DNA of 64,000 bases from Streptomyces rubrogriseus (GCF_027947575.1 NZ_CP116256.1:4154001-4218000), one strand, 5' to 3'. Positions 34,611 to 43,081 are shown, counted from the stretch's first letter. Numbers and translations are program-made. Notes: generated from the sequence alone by a model not told the origin.

Positions 34611-34930
34611 CGAGAGGGATCAGTGAGTTCCTGCTGGAGACAGTCGGGGAAGCCGTCGCCGAGGTGATCCTCACCCTGCTCGCTTGCGCCCTGCTCGTCG
34701 GACTGGCTCTGATCGTCTACCTGAGCTGGTCATTCAGCCCGCGCCTGACCGTGGCGGCGGCCGGGCTGCTCAGCCTGTTCCTCGCCCACGGCGCCTGGGA
34801 GCTCTTCCGCGATCCCGCGAAGGGCCGCGGTCATCGGGCCCTTGCCGCCGCGACCACGGCAGGGTTCACCCTGACCGCCGCGACCGCCGTGTTCCTGCTG
34901 TTCTACGGAACAGGATGCGGCTGCATGTGA
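34592..34930 (+). CDS. Small three-helix membrane protein
   Basis: 112 residues with three hydrophobic helices at about 24-46 (VILTLLACALLVGLALIVYL), 51-67 (LTVAAAGLLSLFLAHGA) and 86-106 (AATTAGFTLTAATAVFLLFY). It ends in the cysteine-containing tail GTGCGCM. The GTG start has GGGGGA five bases upstream. No family is recognised. It lies just before the telomere-protein locus. Confidence 0.6.
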   Translation: MRVRRVARGISEFLLETVGEAVAEVILTLLACALLVGLALIVYLSWSFSPRLTVAAAGLLSLFLAHGAWELFRDPAKGRGHRALAAATTAGFTLTAATAVFLLFYGTGCGCM

Positions 34931-35145
34931 AAGCAGTTCCTTGCCGCAGGGCTCGTCGCCACACCGACTGAGCTGCTCGACAGTACTCAGACTGGCCAAC
35001 TATCGCGCTCTGCGAGTGGGCGGCGGGGTGTCATCGAGTGGGCTGCAGAGGGTTCGTGGTGTGGGTGTGCTGGCAGGGGGTGTGGGGGTGGGGGCGTGGT
35101 GGCTGTCGCGGGGTCCGCCGGCGGACCCGCCGTCCACGTCCGCAA
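34931..35145. repeat. G-tract region with an 18-bp perfect palindrome
   Basis: Repeated GGTGTGGG/GGGGGTG tracts run through 35040-35100 on the plus strand and could form G-quadruplexes. GGGTCCGCCGGCGGACCC (35111-35128) is a perfect palindrome. No gene is visible. The stretch leads directly into the hairpin over the telomere-locus promoter, so it may be a protein-binding or replication-related site. Confidence 0.5.
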
Positions 35146-35196
35146 CCGCCCCCGTGGAAGGAAACAACGGTTCGTTGTTTCCTTCCACGGGGGCGG
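35146..35196. promoter_or_regulatory. Perfect 24-bp inverted repeat over the tap-locus promoter
   Basis: Left arm 35146-35169 and right arm 35173-35196 are exact reverse complements separated by GTT. Core of each arm is AAGGAAACAACG/CGTTGTTTCCTT. The right arm covers the presumed -35 TTGTTT and spacer of the promoter at 35175-35202. This is a candidate operator for autoregulation by the product of 35209 or by Tap. On RNA or single-stranded DNA it would form a very stable hairpin. Confidence 0.7.
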
Positions 35197-35208
35197 TAGC
35201 ATGCCGGT
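35175..35208 (+). promoter_or_regulatory. Leaderless promoter of the tap locus
   Basis: -35-like TTGTTT (35175-35180), a 16-base spacer and -10 TAGCAT (35197-35202) are followed by six bases and the ATG at 35209. The expected transcription start coincides with the ATG, and no ribosome-binding sequence is present. Confidence 0.5.
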
Positions 35209-35595
35209 ATGGCAGCTGAAGCTCATGGCCGGGCCCGCGCGCGGCTGTCCGCGGTTGCGGAGGATCCGGCCGGCAGATGGGGTCCGGCGCATCAACTGGA
35301 ACAGGACGCTGCGCTGCTGGGGCGTCTGCTGGCGGCCGCCGCAGAACACCGGCAGGACGGTGGGCAGCGTCCGGACGTGAGTGCTGACGAGGTGGCCGCT
35401 GGGCTGAGTCTGTTCGAGGAGATGCGTGTGGCACTGGACCGGCTGGAGACGCAGGTTGTCATCGAGGCCCGGCGCCGGGGTATGGACTGGCGGCAGATCG
35501 CCGGGCATCAGGGCCTGAATTCCTCCCAGGCGGCTTCCCAGCGCTACCAGCGGCTGGTGACCCGCCTGGAGGAGATCCGTCAGGGTGTCCGGTAG
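35209..35595 (+). CDS. Small DNA-binding-like protein preceding tap
   Basis: 128 residues, helical and charged. A C-terminal helix-turn-helix-like segment (EARRRGMDWRQIAGHQGLNS, SQAASQRYQRL) follows two amphipathic helices (LEQDAALLGRLLAAAAEHRQ, LFEEMRVALDRLETQVVIE). WRQIA..QG.NSSQAASQRY resembles sigma-like or terminase-like HTHs. It is the first gene after the perfect hairpin, appears leaderless, and ends 13 bases before tap. I infer a regulator or accessory protein of telomere replication; it lacks a name I can assign. Confidence 0.75.
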   Translation: MAAEAHGRARARLSAVAEDPAGRWGPAHQLEQDAALLGRLLAAAAEHRQDGGQRPDVSADEVAAGLSLFEEMRVALDRLETQVVIEARRRGMDWRQIAGHQGLNSSQAASQRYQRLVTRLEEIRQGVR

Positions 35596-35608
35596 AGGAG
35601 CGCAACAG

Positions 35609-37807
35609 ATGACAGACCAGCCGCAGCCCTTGCTCACCGCCGTCGACGCGCTGCTCGCCGCCGTCGACGACGGTGACGTGCTGCCGGTCCTGGACGAGCG
35701 GGTCCGCCTGCGTGAGGCGGCCGGACTGACCCAGGCCGCCGTCGCACAGGCCCTCGGCGTGCGTGTAGCCAGCATCCAGGCATGGGAGACGGGCCGCGCC
35801 GAACCGAAAGCCGAACGCCTCGAGGCCTACCGCAGACTCCTGGAGGGCCTGTCCCGGCGTTTCCCGGCGTCCGCCGCGCCGTCCGGCCACAGTGAGGCCC
35901 CGCCGCGGCCGGACCCGGGCGCCCCCTCGCCGTCCGCACCTGCCGCCCCGCCGTCCCCGTCGGCCGCCGCGCCGACGGCACCGTCCCGCCCGGCGGCGCC
36001 CGGCAGACAGCCGGCGGCGAGGCGCGGGGAAGGGAAGCAGAGCGCTGCCTCCCTCCACACCGCCCCGGCCGGTGGCACCGATCCGCGGTTCGAGAACGGC
36101 CCGTTGGCGGTCGTCGATGTAGAGGACGGGCAGGTACGGGCGTACTGCACGGGCGGTCTGGTCCTGGACGTGCCCGCCAAGAGCCTTGCGGCCCTGGTGG
36201 ACTGGACCCTGGCGGAGGCGAGGCTCGGGCAGCCGAAGCTGTCCGGGCCGGGCAAGGACGCCGACCCGCTGCTCGTGCTCACCGAAGCCGCTCTGCACCG
36301 CTACGGCCTGCCCGTCACGCTCACGGACGAGGAGCGGCTCGCCGGCCGGATTCCGGAGGGCCACAAGGTCGTCAAGCAGCTGGTCCGCGCGGAGTGGAAG
36401 CTGACGAAGCGCGGGTTCGGCCCGTGGGCGCGGATCTACCGCCCGGCCAAGAGCTCGGACCGCCAGTGCGTGCAGCTGTGCATCCCCTCCTGGCACGCGC
36501 TGGACACTCGGCACTGGGGCCACGCGGAGCAGCTCCCGCCGGCCGAACTCGCCCGCGTCCTGGGCGTGTACGCATCGAGGGTGATGACGCCGCGCGGTTC
36601 GACCGCCGTCACCGGCCTGGAGCTGATGACCGCCCTACACCCGCCGACCCGCGCCTCCCAGCCGGACGCGGCAGGCAAGCGGCACTCCGAGCGCAACCCC
36701 GGCAGTCTGGGCCAGGACCCGGTCGACTGCGCGCCCTGCGAGGCCCCCGACGGCCACCCGCTCCTGGCGGACCTGCCGCGCTTCCACGTCCGCGGCCCGG
36801 CGGAGAAGCTGTTCGAGGAGGCCTACGACTGGGCCCGGCCCATGACCGACGACGAATGCATGCTGCGGCACCTGGTCGGCATCGACGTCAACATGGCCTT
36901 CGCCGCCGGCGCCAACGGTCTGACCGTCGGCTTGGGAGCGCCCACCCGCGTCGAGCGACCGGTGTTCGACGCGAAGCTGCCGGGCTCGTGGCTGGTGGAC
37001 CTCTCCCATGTCGACCTGTCGCGGGTGAAGGCGGGCAAGGAGTGGGTGGAGCTGGACGCCTCGCTGTTGCCCAGCCCGTTCACGCCGAAGGGCGAGCATC
37101 CTGAGGGCCCGGCCTGGTACGCGACGCCCACCGTCGCGTACGCGACGGAACTCGGCTACGAGGTACGTCCGATCGAGGCGTGGGTCCGGTACGAGAACGG
37201 CCGCTACCTGGACGGCTGGTACCAGCGGCTGCGGGATGCCTACCTCGCCACGATGTCCGACCTCGGCGTCGACGCCGACCGCGCGCCGGACGACTTCCTC
37301 GCCGCGATGGCCGACTACAAGACCCGTGATCCCGAGCTGGCGATCGTCGTCGCGGCGATCAAGGCGACGGTCAAGGGCGGCCTGGGCAAGCTCCGCGAGC
37401 GCCCCCGGGGCGAGGGCTGGAAACCCGGGCAGCCGTGGCGCGCCCTGTCCCGGCCCACATGGCGGCCGGACATCCGCGCGGCGGTCATCTCCCGCACCCG
37501 CACCAACCTGCACCGCAAGATCGTCAAGCACGCGGCGTTCACCGGCCAGTACCCCATCGCGATCCTGTCCGACTGCGTCGTCTACGCGTCCGCCGGGCCC
37601 TCGCCGCTCGACTTCCTGCCCTACCGCGACGGCAAGCCGCTGCCCGGTGGCTTCAAACTGGGCGTCAACCCGGGCCTGGTCAAACACGAGGGCACGCAGA
37701 GCGTCCTGTGGGGTGAGGAGGTCCGCGAGCGGTTCGACGCCCCGGAGCTGAACCTCGCCCGGTACATCAAGGACGGCACCGTCACCGACGCCGACAGCGG
37801 AGAGTAG
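35609..37807 (+). CDS. tap: Telomere-associated protein Tap
   Basis: A 732-residue DNA-binding protein that in Streptomyces binds telomere 3' overhangs and recruits the terminal protein to replicate chromosome ends. An XRE-type HTH lies at residues 28-75 (LREAAGLTQAAVAQALGVRV, SIQAWETGRAEPKAERL). A Pro/Ala-rich linker (85-150) precedes the conserved body with GPWARIYRPAKSSDRQCVQL, HLVGIDVNMAFAAGANGLTV and ISRTRTNLHRKIVKHAAFTG. Length and order match known Tap proteins. GAGGAG precedes the ATG. tpg follows nine bases after the stop, the usual order, so they are co-transcribed. Confidence 0.95.
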   Translation: MTDQPQPLLTAVDALLAAVDDGDVLPVLDERVRLREAAGLTQAAVAQALGVRVASIQAWETGRAEPKAERLEAYRRLLEGLSRRFPASAAPSGHSEAPPRPDPGAPSPSAPAAPPSPSAAAPTAPSRPAAPGRQPAARRGEGKQSAASLHTAPAGGTDPRFENGPLAVVDVEDGQVRAYCTGGLVLDVPAKSLAALVDWTLAEARLGQPKLSGPGKDADPLLVLTEAALHRYGLPVTLTDEERLAGRIPEGHKVVKQLVRAEWKLTKRGFGPWARIYRPAKSSDRQCVQLCIPSWHALDTRHWGHAEQLPPAELARVLGVYASRVMTPRGSTAVTGLELMTALHPPTRASQPDAAGKRHSERNPGSLGQDPVDCAPCEAPDGHPLLADLPRFHVRGPAEKLFEEAYDWARPMTDDECMLRHLVGIDVNMAFAAGANGLTVGLGAPTRVERPVFDAKLPGSWLVDLSHVDLSRVKAGKEWVELDASLLPSPFTPKGEHPEGPAWYATPTVAYATELGYEVRPIEAWVRYENGRYLDGWYQRLRDAYLATMSDLGVDADRAPDDFLAAMADYKTRDPELAIVVAAIKATVKGGLGKLRERPRGEGWKPGQPWRALSRPTWRPDIRAAVISRTRTNLHRKIVKHAAFTGQYPIAILSDCVVYASAGPSPLDFLPYRDGKPLPGGFKLGVNPGLVKHEGTQSVLWGEEVRERFDAPELNLARYIKDGTVTDADSGE

Positions 37808-37816
37808 GAGCCGGCG

Positions 37817-38374
37817 ATGAGCCTGTTCGGGGACGGCCTGGACGCCGCCGTGCAGAAGGCGTTCACCCGCCCGGCGCCCAAGAGCGCGGGCGCGCAGATG
37901 CGGTACCTGGTCAAGCAGCTCAAGGGCACCAAGGCGGTCGCCCAGATGCTGCGGGTCTCCCAGCGCACCGTCGAGCGCTACGTGAAGAACCAGATCAGGA
38001 GACCCCGTCCCGACCTCGCTGCCCGTCTGGAGCGCGAGGTGAAGGCCCGGTGGCAGCCGCAGGTCCGCGCCAGGGCCCGGCAGCAGGCGGCGACCACCGG
38101 CGGCATCGTCATCGACACCCGCGCCCGCATGGGCTACACCGCACCGATCGGGTCCACGGACCAGGACCGCATCCGTCACCTGACCGTAGCCCTGCCGCCG
38201 CAGTACGCCGCCCGCCTCTTCGAAGCCCAGGAAGCCGGCGCCGGCGACGCCGGACTCCAGGAGATCGCGGCCGAAGCACTCAAGGAGGTGTACTTCCAGG
38301 ACGGCGGCCGCCGCGCCGGCTCCCTGGAGGAGGTCCGGTTCACGGACATCGAGCACCTGGAGTTCGACCTGTAG
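37817..38374 (+). CDS. tpg: Telomere terminal protein Tpg
   Basis: The 185-residue protein that becomes covalently attached to the 5' ends of linear Streptomyces DNA and primes end-patching. KSAGAQMRYLVKQLKGTKAV, RVSQRTVERYVKNQIRRPRP (HTH), TTGGIVIDTRARMGYTAPIG and the C-terminal VRFTDIEHLEFDL are nearly invariant in Tpg proteins. AGGAG lies before the ATG. Its presence beside tap is direct evidence of a linear replicon. It looks intact. Confidence 0.96.
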   Translation: MSLFGDGLDAAVQKAFTRPAPKSAGAQMRYLVKQLKGTKAVAQMLRVSQRTVERYVKNQIRRPRPDLAARLEREVKARWQPQVRARARQQAATTGGIVIDTRARMGYTAPIGSTDQDRIRHLTVALPPQYAARLFEAQEAGAGDAGLQEIAAEALKEVYFQDGGRRAGSLEEVRFTDIEHLEFDL

Positions 38375-38495
38375 GCGGGCTGTTACTGAGGTGGAACTTG
38401 TGGTGTCGCCTGAGGCAAAGGTTGTTGGTCGGATCACCCGCAGGCCAGCAGCCTGACTGGGTGTCGCCCACGGCCAGTCATGGAGGACCCCCGCG

Positions 38496-38519
38496 AGGAC
38501 CGGGCGAGACCCCGGTCCT
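38496..38519 (+). terminator. Hairpin downstream of tpg
   Basis: AGGACCGGG and CCCGGTCCT form a perfect nine-base stem around CGAGAC, about 120 bases after the tpg stop and before the convergent channel gene. A smaller CGGGA-TC-TCCCG hairpin follows. It could terminate both transcripts. Confidence 0.5.
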
Positions 38520-38574
38520 GGTCGAACCGGGATCTCCCGCAGGTTGACCTTCCCGGGAAACCGACTTCCGCACC

Positions 38575-40584
38575 TCATTCAGGGGCGGGGCCTCGCGCAG
38601 GCCTGTCGTCTGTGCTCCGCCGGGCTTCGGGGAGCACGTCAGGGCGCGCCGGGCGCTCGTCGGACGCGTTACCTGGGCAGGGGGATCCCGCTGCCGACGG
38701 GGTCACGACCAGGACCTCGTCCGAGGAAGTCCAGACACGTCGTTCCGCCTTGCCGGGGGCGAGACGTACGTCGACATCCCGGCGCGGGGTGCATGCGTCG
38801 TGCGCTCGATACCCGATCGCGCACTCCCCACGCCTGAGGGCGGAAGCCACCACGGTGGCGAACGACGCCGCCCGGCCGGGAAGCACGTAGTGCGAGGCCG
38901 GGCGCAGGGCCAGGGCACCACCCCGTGCGGCGAAGAGCTCTTCGAACACAGCGGCCATGCCGATGTTCTGCGCGATCCGGGTCATGACCAGGGAGGTCAG
39001 CTCGCCGCGCACAACGGCGTCCGCCTCCGAGCCCAGTGGAGCGAGCATCCGGCCCCGATGGTCGTTGAGTTCGGCGACGACGGGCAGGGCCCGGCCCGTC
39101 TCCTCCTCGACGGCCCTCAGGGCCAGCAGCGTGAGCAGGAGCTGGTCGTCGGGTCGGGCCAGGTGTGGTCCGACGTCCGGTCCGAGCACGATCACACTGT
39201 CGTAGCCGAACAGGTCGAGTGCACGAAGGGTGTCGGGTCGGGTCGGTTCCCCGACGTGGTACGCCACGGTGACCCTTCCGTCGCCGGTGGGGTCCGCGGG
39301 CCCCGCGGTCACCGATCCGTCGTCGGAACCGGTGACGACGTGCAGGTGTGAGCCCGGCTGCGCGGTGCGGCTCAGCAAGTCCAGGACCAGTGGAGCGCGA
39401 CGGTTCCACCCCAGCAGCAACGTCTTCGACGGAGCCCGCTGTTGGTCCTGCGGGACCGCCATGACGGTGAGATCCACAGCGGTGCCCTCCTGCTTCGGAA
39501 GAGGCGGCCGATCGTCCCGCGCGACGACGATCAAACGGTCCCCAGTGCCACATCGTGCGCTGGACGCCGGTGTGAGCAGGGCACGACCGTCGGCCGCCAG
39601 GTACCCGACGGCACAGACCTCCTCGTACCGCAGCGAAATCTCCGCGAACGTCAGCCCCACGGCGTCCGGTGCGTGGACAACGTGCAACTCGGCGCCCGCG
39701 AGATCGAGGAGGTCCTTCAGCGCGGCCACCAAGCCGGGGTGCCGGGCGGCCTGGACGAGCAGCCGCGCCGTCGTGGACTCGACGTCCAGGACGACGCCCC
39801 GGGGGCCGGCAGCGAGCCGGGCCGCAGTCAGGAACCGTTCGTCCCGCACGGCGGCCACCACCGGCGGGCCCGCCTCGGAGCCGAGCAGCGTTCCCAGGGC
39901 CAACAGGACCCGGACCACTTCCGCGTCGGCGGCGTCGTCGTCGCCCGGCAGCACCAGGACGGAGTGCGCCGCGGCCGGGGACAGCAGCGTGAGGCTGGCC
40001 GGGTCGGTCGGCGCGCCCGTACGGCAGACGACGCGTACTCCGCGCGTCACCCCCAGCGCGACGTTCAAGTCCGAGGCCATCGCGGCGGAGTCGCGATCGG
40101 CGAGCACGGCGACGGCTCCCCGCACCCTGCCGGCCTGGGTGACGACCATCTCACCGACGACGGTGAACACCTGGTCGGACCAGCCGAGCACCACCGCGTG
40201 CCCCTTCTCCAGCACCGTGGACCGGCCCCGTCGCAGTTCCTCCAACCGGTCACCCAGCCCGGTCGTGATCACACCCACGAGCGTGGAGACACACAACAGA
40301 GCGATCAATCCGAGAAACACCGACAGGAGCATGCGGAGCGGCGCGCCGGTCACCCCTCCGAGGCGGAGGGTCTCGGCGCTCGTACGCCACACGGCGACGA
40401 GCCGCTCCGAGAGGGAGCGGGGCGCCCGCGGGTCGGTCCACACCAGGAGCGTGCTGACGGGAACGACGATCGCCAGACAGCAGGCCGCCAGCCACCCGAG
40501 CAATGCCCCCGTGCTTCGGGCCAGTGTCCGGTCGAAGACATAACGCGCTCGGTGTCGCCATGGAACCGGCCGCTGGCGCCGCAT
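38575..40584 (-). CDS. CASTOR/POLLUX-like ion channel with RCK-type domains
   Basis: A 669-residue membrane protein. Two hydrophobic segments (about 29-50 LLGWLAACCLAIVVPVSTLL and 83-108 LLSVFLGLIALLCVSTLVGV) flank a short loop. They are followed by the Rossmann-like GHAVVLGWSDQVFTVVGEMV, a second NAD-type fold (KTLLLGWNRRAPLVLDLLSR) and long soluble RCK-like regions. This matches the CASTOR/POLLUX/SYM8 channel family, known in plants for nuclear Ca2+ signalling and widespread but little studied in bacteria. Ion selectivity cannot be read; the filter loop between the helices is not a canonical TVGYG. It is convergent with tpg. GTG 40587 is an alternative start. Confidence 0.85.
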   Translation of the reverse strand: MRRQRPVPWRHRARYVFDRTLARSTGALLGWLAACCLAIVVPVSTLLVWTDPRAPRSLSERLVAVWRTSAETLRLGGVTGAPLRMLLSVFLGLIALLCVSTLVGVITTGLGDRLEELRRGRSTVLEKGHAVVLGWSDQVFTVVGEMVVTQAGRVRGAVAVLADRDSAAMASDLNVALGVTRGVRVVCRTGAPTDPASLTLLSPAAAHSVLVLPGDDDAADAEVVRVLLALGTLLGSEAGPPVVAAVRDERFLTAARLAAGPRGVVLDVESTTARLLVQAARHPGLVAALKDLLDLAGAELHVVHAPDAVGLTFAEISLRYEEVCAVGYLAADGRALLTPASSARCGTGDRLIVVARDDRPPLPKQEGTAVDLTVMAVPQDQQRAPSKTLLLGWNRRAPLVLDLLSRTAQPGSHLHVVTGSDDGSVTAGPADPTGDGRVTVAYHVGEPTRPDTLRALDLFGYDSVIVLGPDVGPHLARPDDQLLLTLLALRAVEEETGRALPVVAELNDHRGRMLAPLGSEADAVVRGELTSLVMTRIAQNIGMAAVFEELFAARGGALALRPASHYVLPGRAASFATVVASALRRGECAIGYRAHDACTPRRDVDVRLAPGKAERRVWTSSDEVLVVTPSAAGSPCPGNASDERPARPDVLPEARRSTDDRPARGPAPE

Positions 40585-40699
40585 CACGTGAACCCCCTAC
40601 TGCCCCGCCCACCGCGTGAGCCATCAGCGGAAGAGTGCTGACGCGAGGGTCGCGACACACCGTGCCGCGGGGATATTCACCCATTAGGGAATGACATGG

Positions 40700-41187
40700 C
40701 GGGTCACGGTTCCGAACAGTGCGCCCCGTGTCACGCCGCGCCGTTCACTGTCCACCGACATCGGCGTGCGCCCGGGCGTCACCAGGAAACGGCCGCCGCA
40801 GCCATCCTGGGATCTGCTCAGGCGACCGGCACAGGACCAGCCTCGTCTCCACCAGGCGCGCAGAGCGGGCCGCTGCGCGAGCTCGGCCTGCTTGGGGCGG
40901 CGCCCGCGGTCGCAGGCGATTGCGTCGGCCGTGGCGGCTCGGTAGCGGTTACGGCCTCCGGTGCGGGAGATCTCGCGGGAGACGGTCGAAGGAGATCGGC
41001 CAAGCCGCTTGGCCGGCTGCCGGGCTGATTCCCCGGCGGCGATGCCGCGAGACATCTCCTCGCGCTCGCTACCGCTCGGATGCCGCTCTGACCGCGTCTG
41101 CAGGGCGAGACGGACACCGCGGCGAGGCCCCGTGCCCTGCTCTCGCCTCAGCTCCCCCGTTCTGGCTCGGGGCCGGCTCATCGGCAC
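40700..41187 (-). pseudogene. IS30-family transposase remnant
   Basis: EREEMSRGIAAGESARQPAK, RLGRSPSTVSREISRTGGRN and RYRAATADAIACDRGRRPKQ are the HTH region of IS30 transposases. The frame then shifts: the neighbouring frame gives VETRLVLCRSPEQIPGWLRR and ends early at GGQ-stop. The DDE catalytic domain is missing. Nothing else is seen between 40585 and 41256. Confidence 0.7.
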
Positions 41188-41256
41188 GGTGGAACGCTGA
41201 CGGACGTCGAGTCCGTCGTGCGGGTGCCGCGAGCACGCGGGGAAAATGTGCGGGCG

Positions 41257-41889
41257 CTATTTCCCGGCTTCGGTCGCCGGGGCGCTCATGGCAGCGGTCA
41301 GGAAGGTGATCGCCCAGCTGCGGGCGGCCCGGCCGGTCGCGGCTGGGCATGTGGGGGTCGGCTGGTGATGGGCCTCGACGCGGTCCACGGCCGTCACGGC
41401 GAGGACTCCCCGCAGTCGAAACAGCAGCTCGGGCGCGGTGAGGCCGGGCAGCGCGCGGGCGAAGGCCGTCAGGTAGCGCTCGCGAACGGCGGCGTCGTCC
41501 GGGCCGGTCCAGCCGCGGGCCTCCTCGGCGGGATCGCTGAGGATCGTCATGATCAACCGGGACGCGTGTACTCCGCGGTCGCCATCGGTGGGCATGTCGT
41601 CGAACAGAGGACCCGCGAAGGCCTCTACGAGATCGGCGACCCGCGGCTCCCCGGCCCTCGCGAGAAGCTCGTCGAGCCGGGTGCGCTGGGCGTTGGTGAT
41701 CGGATCGATCACGCGGCGGACGACCGCGGCCATGAGGTCCGCCTTCGACCCGAAGTGGTAGGCCACCGCGGCCAGGTTGGCTCCGGCGAGGCCGGTGATC
41801 GCGCGGACCGAGGTTCCGCTGTAGCCGTTCTCGGCGAAGAGGCGTTCGGCGGCATCGAGGACTTTGGTCCGGGTATCGGTCTGCACCAT
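41257..41889 (-). CDS. TetR-family regulator
   Basis: 210 residues. HTH at 5-55 (TRTKVLDAAERLFAENGYSG, GLAGANLAAVAYHFGSKADL). The C-terminal domain (FDDMPTDGDRGVHASRLIMT) resembles TetR_C_28/CecR-type sensors. It is divergent from the PanE-like reductase with an inverted repeat between them, so it most likely represses that gene. Confidence 0.9.
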   Translation of the reverse strand: MVQTDTRTKVLDAAERLFAENGYSGTSVRAITGLAGANLAAVAYHFGSKADLMAAVVRRVIDPITNAQRTRLDELLARAGEPRVADLVEAFAGPLFDDMPTDGDRGVHASRLIMTILSDPAEEARGWTGPDDAAVRERYLTAFARALPGLTAPELLFRLRGVLAVTAVDRVEAHHQPTPTCPAATGRAARSWAITFLTAAMSAPATEAGK

Positions 41890-41902
41890 GTCCCGTACTA
41901 TA

Positions 41903-41929
41903 CAAACGATCGATTGAAACGAACGTTTG
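41903..41929. promoter_or_regulatory. Inverted repeat between TetR and PanE-like genes
   Basis: CAAACG (41903-41908) and CGTTTG (41924-41929) are perfect arms in a 60-bp divergent region, with CGATCG inside. Position and length suit a TetR operator covering both promoters. Confidence 0.45.
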
Positions 41930-41949
41930 ACCAATTCGGATGTGATCGC

Positions 41950-42828
41950 ATGAAACTGCTCGTCTACGGCGCCGGGGTGTGCGGGAGCCTGCTCGCCGCC
42001 CACCTGTACGAGGCCGGGCGTGATGTCACACTCCTCGCCAGGGGCCCCCGTCTGGCCTCCCTGCGCCGGTACGGCGTGCAGCTCGCCGAGGAGGACAGCC
42101 CTGCCGTCCGGCAGGTGCCGGTCCCGGTCATCGAGGACCCGGCAGGCGGATACGACCTCGTCATCGTCACCGTCCGCACCCATCAGGTCGACGCGGTGCT
42201 GGAATCGCTGGCCGGTGTCGACGGCGACGTCCTGTTCCTCCACAACTGGGCCGCCGGTGCGCAGCCGCTGGAAGCAGCGATCGGCCGCGGGCGTGTTCTG
42301 CTCGGATTCCCCCCGGCTCTGGCCGGCGGCACCATGGACGGCGACGTGGTCCGCCACCGGGCGCTCAGCTTCATGGCCGGCCGGGTCCCGATGCCGATCG
42401 GTGAGCCCCATGGGCGCACCACCCCGCGGTCGGAACGGATCGTCCGCGAGTTCCGCGCCGCGAACATCAAGGTCAAGGCCGAGCCACGGATGGACGCCTG
42501 GCTCAAGACCCACGCCGCGTTCGAGATACCGCTCGGCCGGGCGGTGCGCGCAGCAGGCGGGCCGGCAGCGCTGGCCGAGGATGGGGACGCCGTAGGCGGC
42601 ATGCTCCGCCTCATGCGGCATGGCATGGCCGCCATGCCGACACCACCGGTCCCGCGCGTGTTCGGCGCACTGCAGACCCTGCCGGAAGGCATGCTCGTCG
42701 CCTTGCTGCGGCGCTTCCTGCGCAGCAAGACCGCCGCACGCAGCGCACTCAACGACACCTCCCCCTCGGCGACAGCCGAACTGGATCGACTGGCCGAACA
42801 GCTCCGCGCCCTGGCAGGGGCTCCGTAG
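41950..42828 (+). CDS. Ketopantoate reductase-family protein (PanE/ApbA)
   Basis: 292 residues. The N-terminal NADPH-binding domain has LLVYGAGVCGSLLAAHLYEA (GxGxxG-type) and VTVRTHQVDAVLESL, and the C-terminal helical domain has KTHAAFEIPLGRAVRA. The usual catalytic Lys of true PanE enzymes, in a Kxx(N/A)N helix, is not clearly conserved (AWLKTHAAFEIP has the Lys but lacks the Asn). It may therefore reduce something other than ketopantoate. Divergent TetR control is likely. The ribosome site is weak (GGATG). Confidence 0.82.
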   Translation: MKLLVYGAGVCGSLLAAHLYEAGRDVTLLARGPRLASLRRYGVQLAEEDSPAVRQVPVPVIEDPAGGYDLVIVTVRTHQVDAVLESLAGVDGDVLFLHNWAAGAQPLEAAIGRGRVLLGFPPALAGGTMDGDVVRHRALSFMAGRVPMPIGEPHGRTTPRSERIVREFRAANIKVKAEPRMDAWLKTHAAFEIPLGRAVRAAGGPAALAEDGDAVGGMLRLMRHGMAAMPTPPVPRVFGALQTLPEGMLVALLRRFLRSKTAARSALNDTSPSATAELDRLAEQLRALAGAP

Positions 42829-43081
42829 GCATCACCGTCGTGGCTGGCCACGACTGGAGCGTCGGGCTCGCCCGGCGAGCGACACGGGACGACCCGGCCC
42901 ACCGCGAGGAACGGGCCGGGTGCTGTGCGCCGCGGGTCGGCAGGTGCGCCGGCCCGGGCGGTCGGGGGTGTGGGGCGCCGTGGCCGGCCTGTGCCGGGGG
43001 AGCGGTGCACCGCCGCCATCCAGCGGTGCGCCGCTTCCCAGGAGCAGGCCGACCCCGTCGGTCCCGTCGGGCGGGCCCCGG

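Noticed and set aside
35111..35196. Hairpins read as an actual telomere end
   Set aside because: Telomeres have a series of palindromes at a physical end. Here only two lie internally, directly in front of a promoter, with genes continuing on both sides.
36635..38578. A 647-codon minus-strand frame opposite tap and tpg
   Set aside because: Tap and Tpg on the other strand are unmistakable; the antisense product has no domain features.
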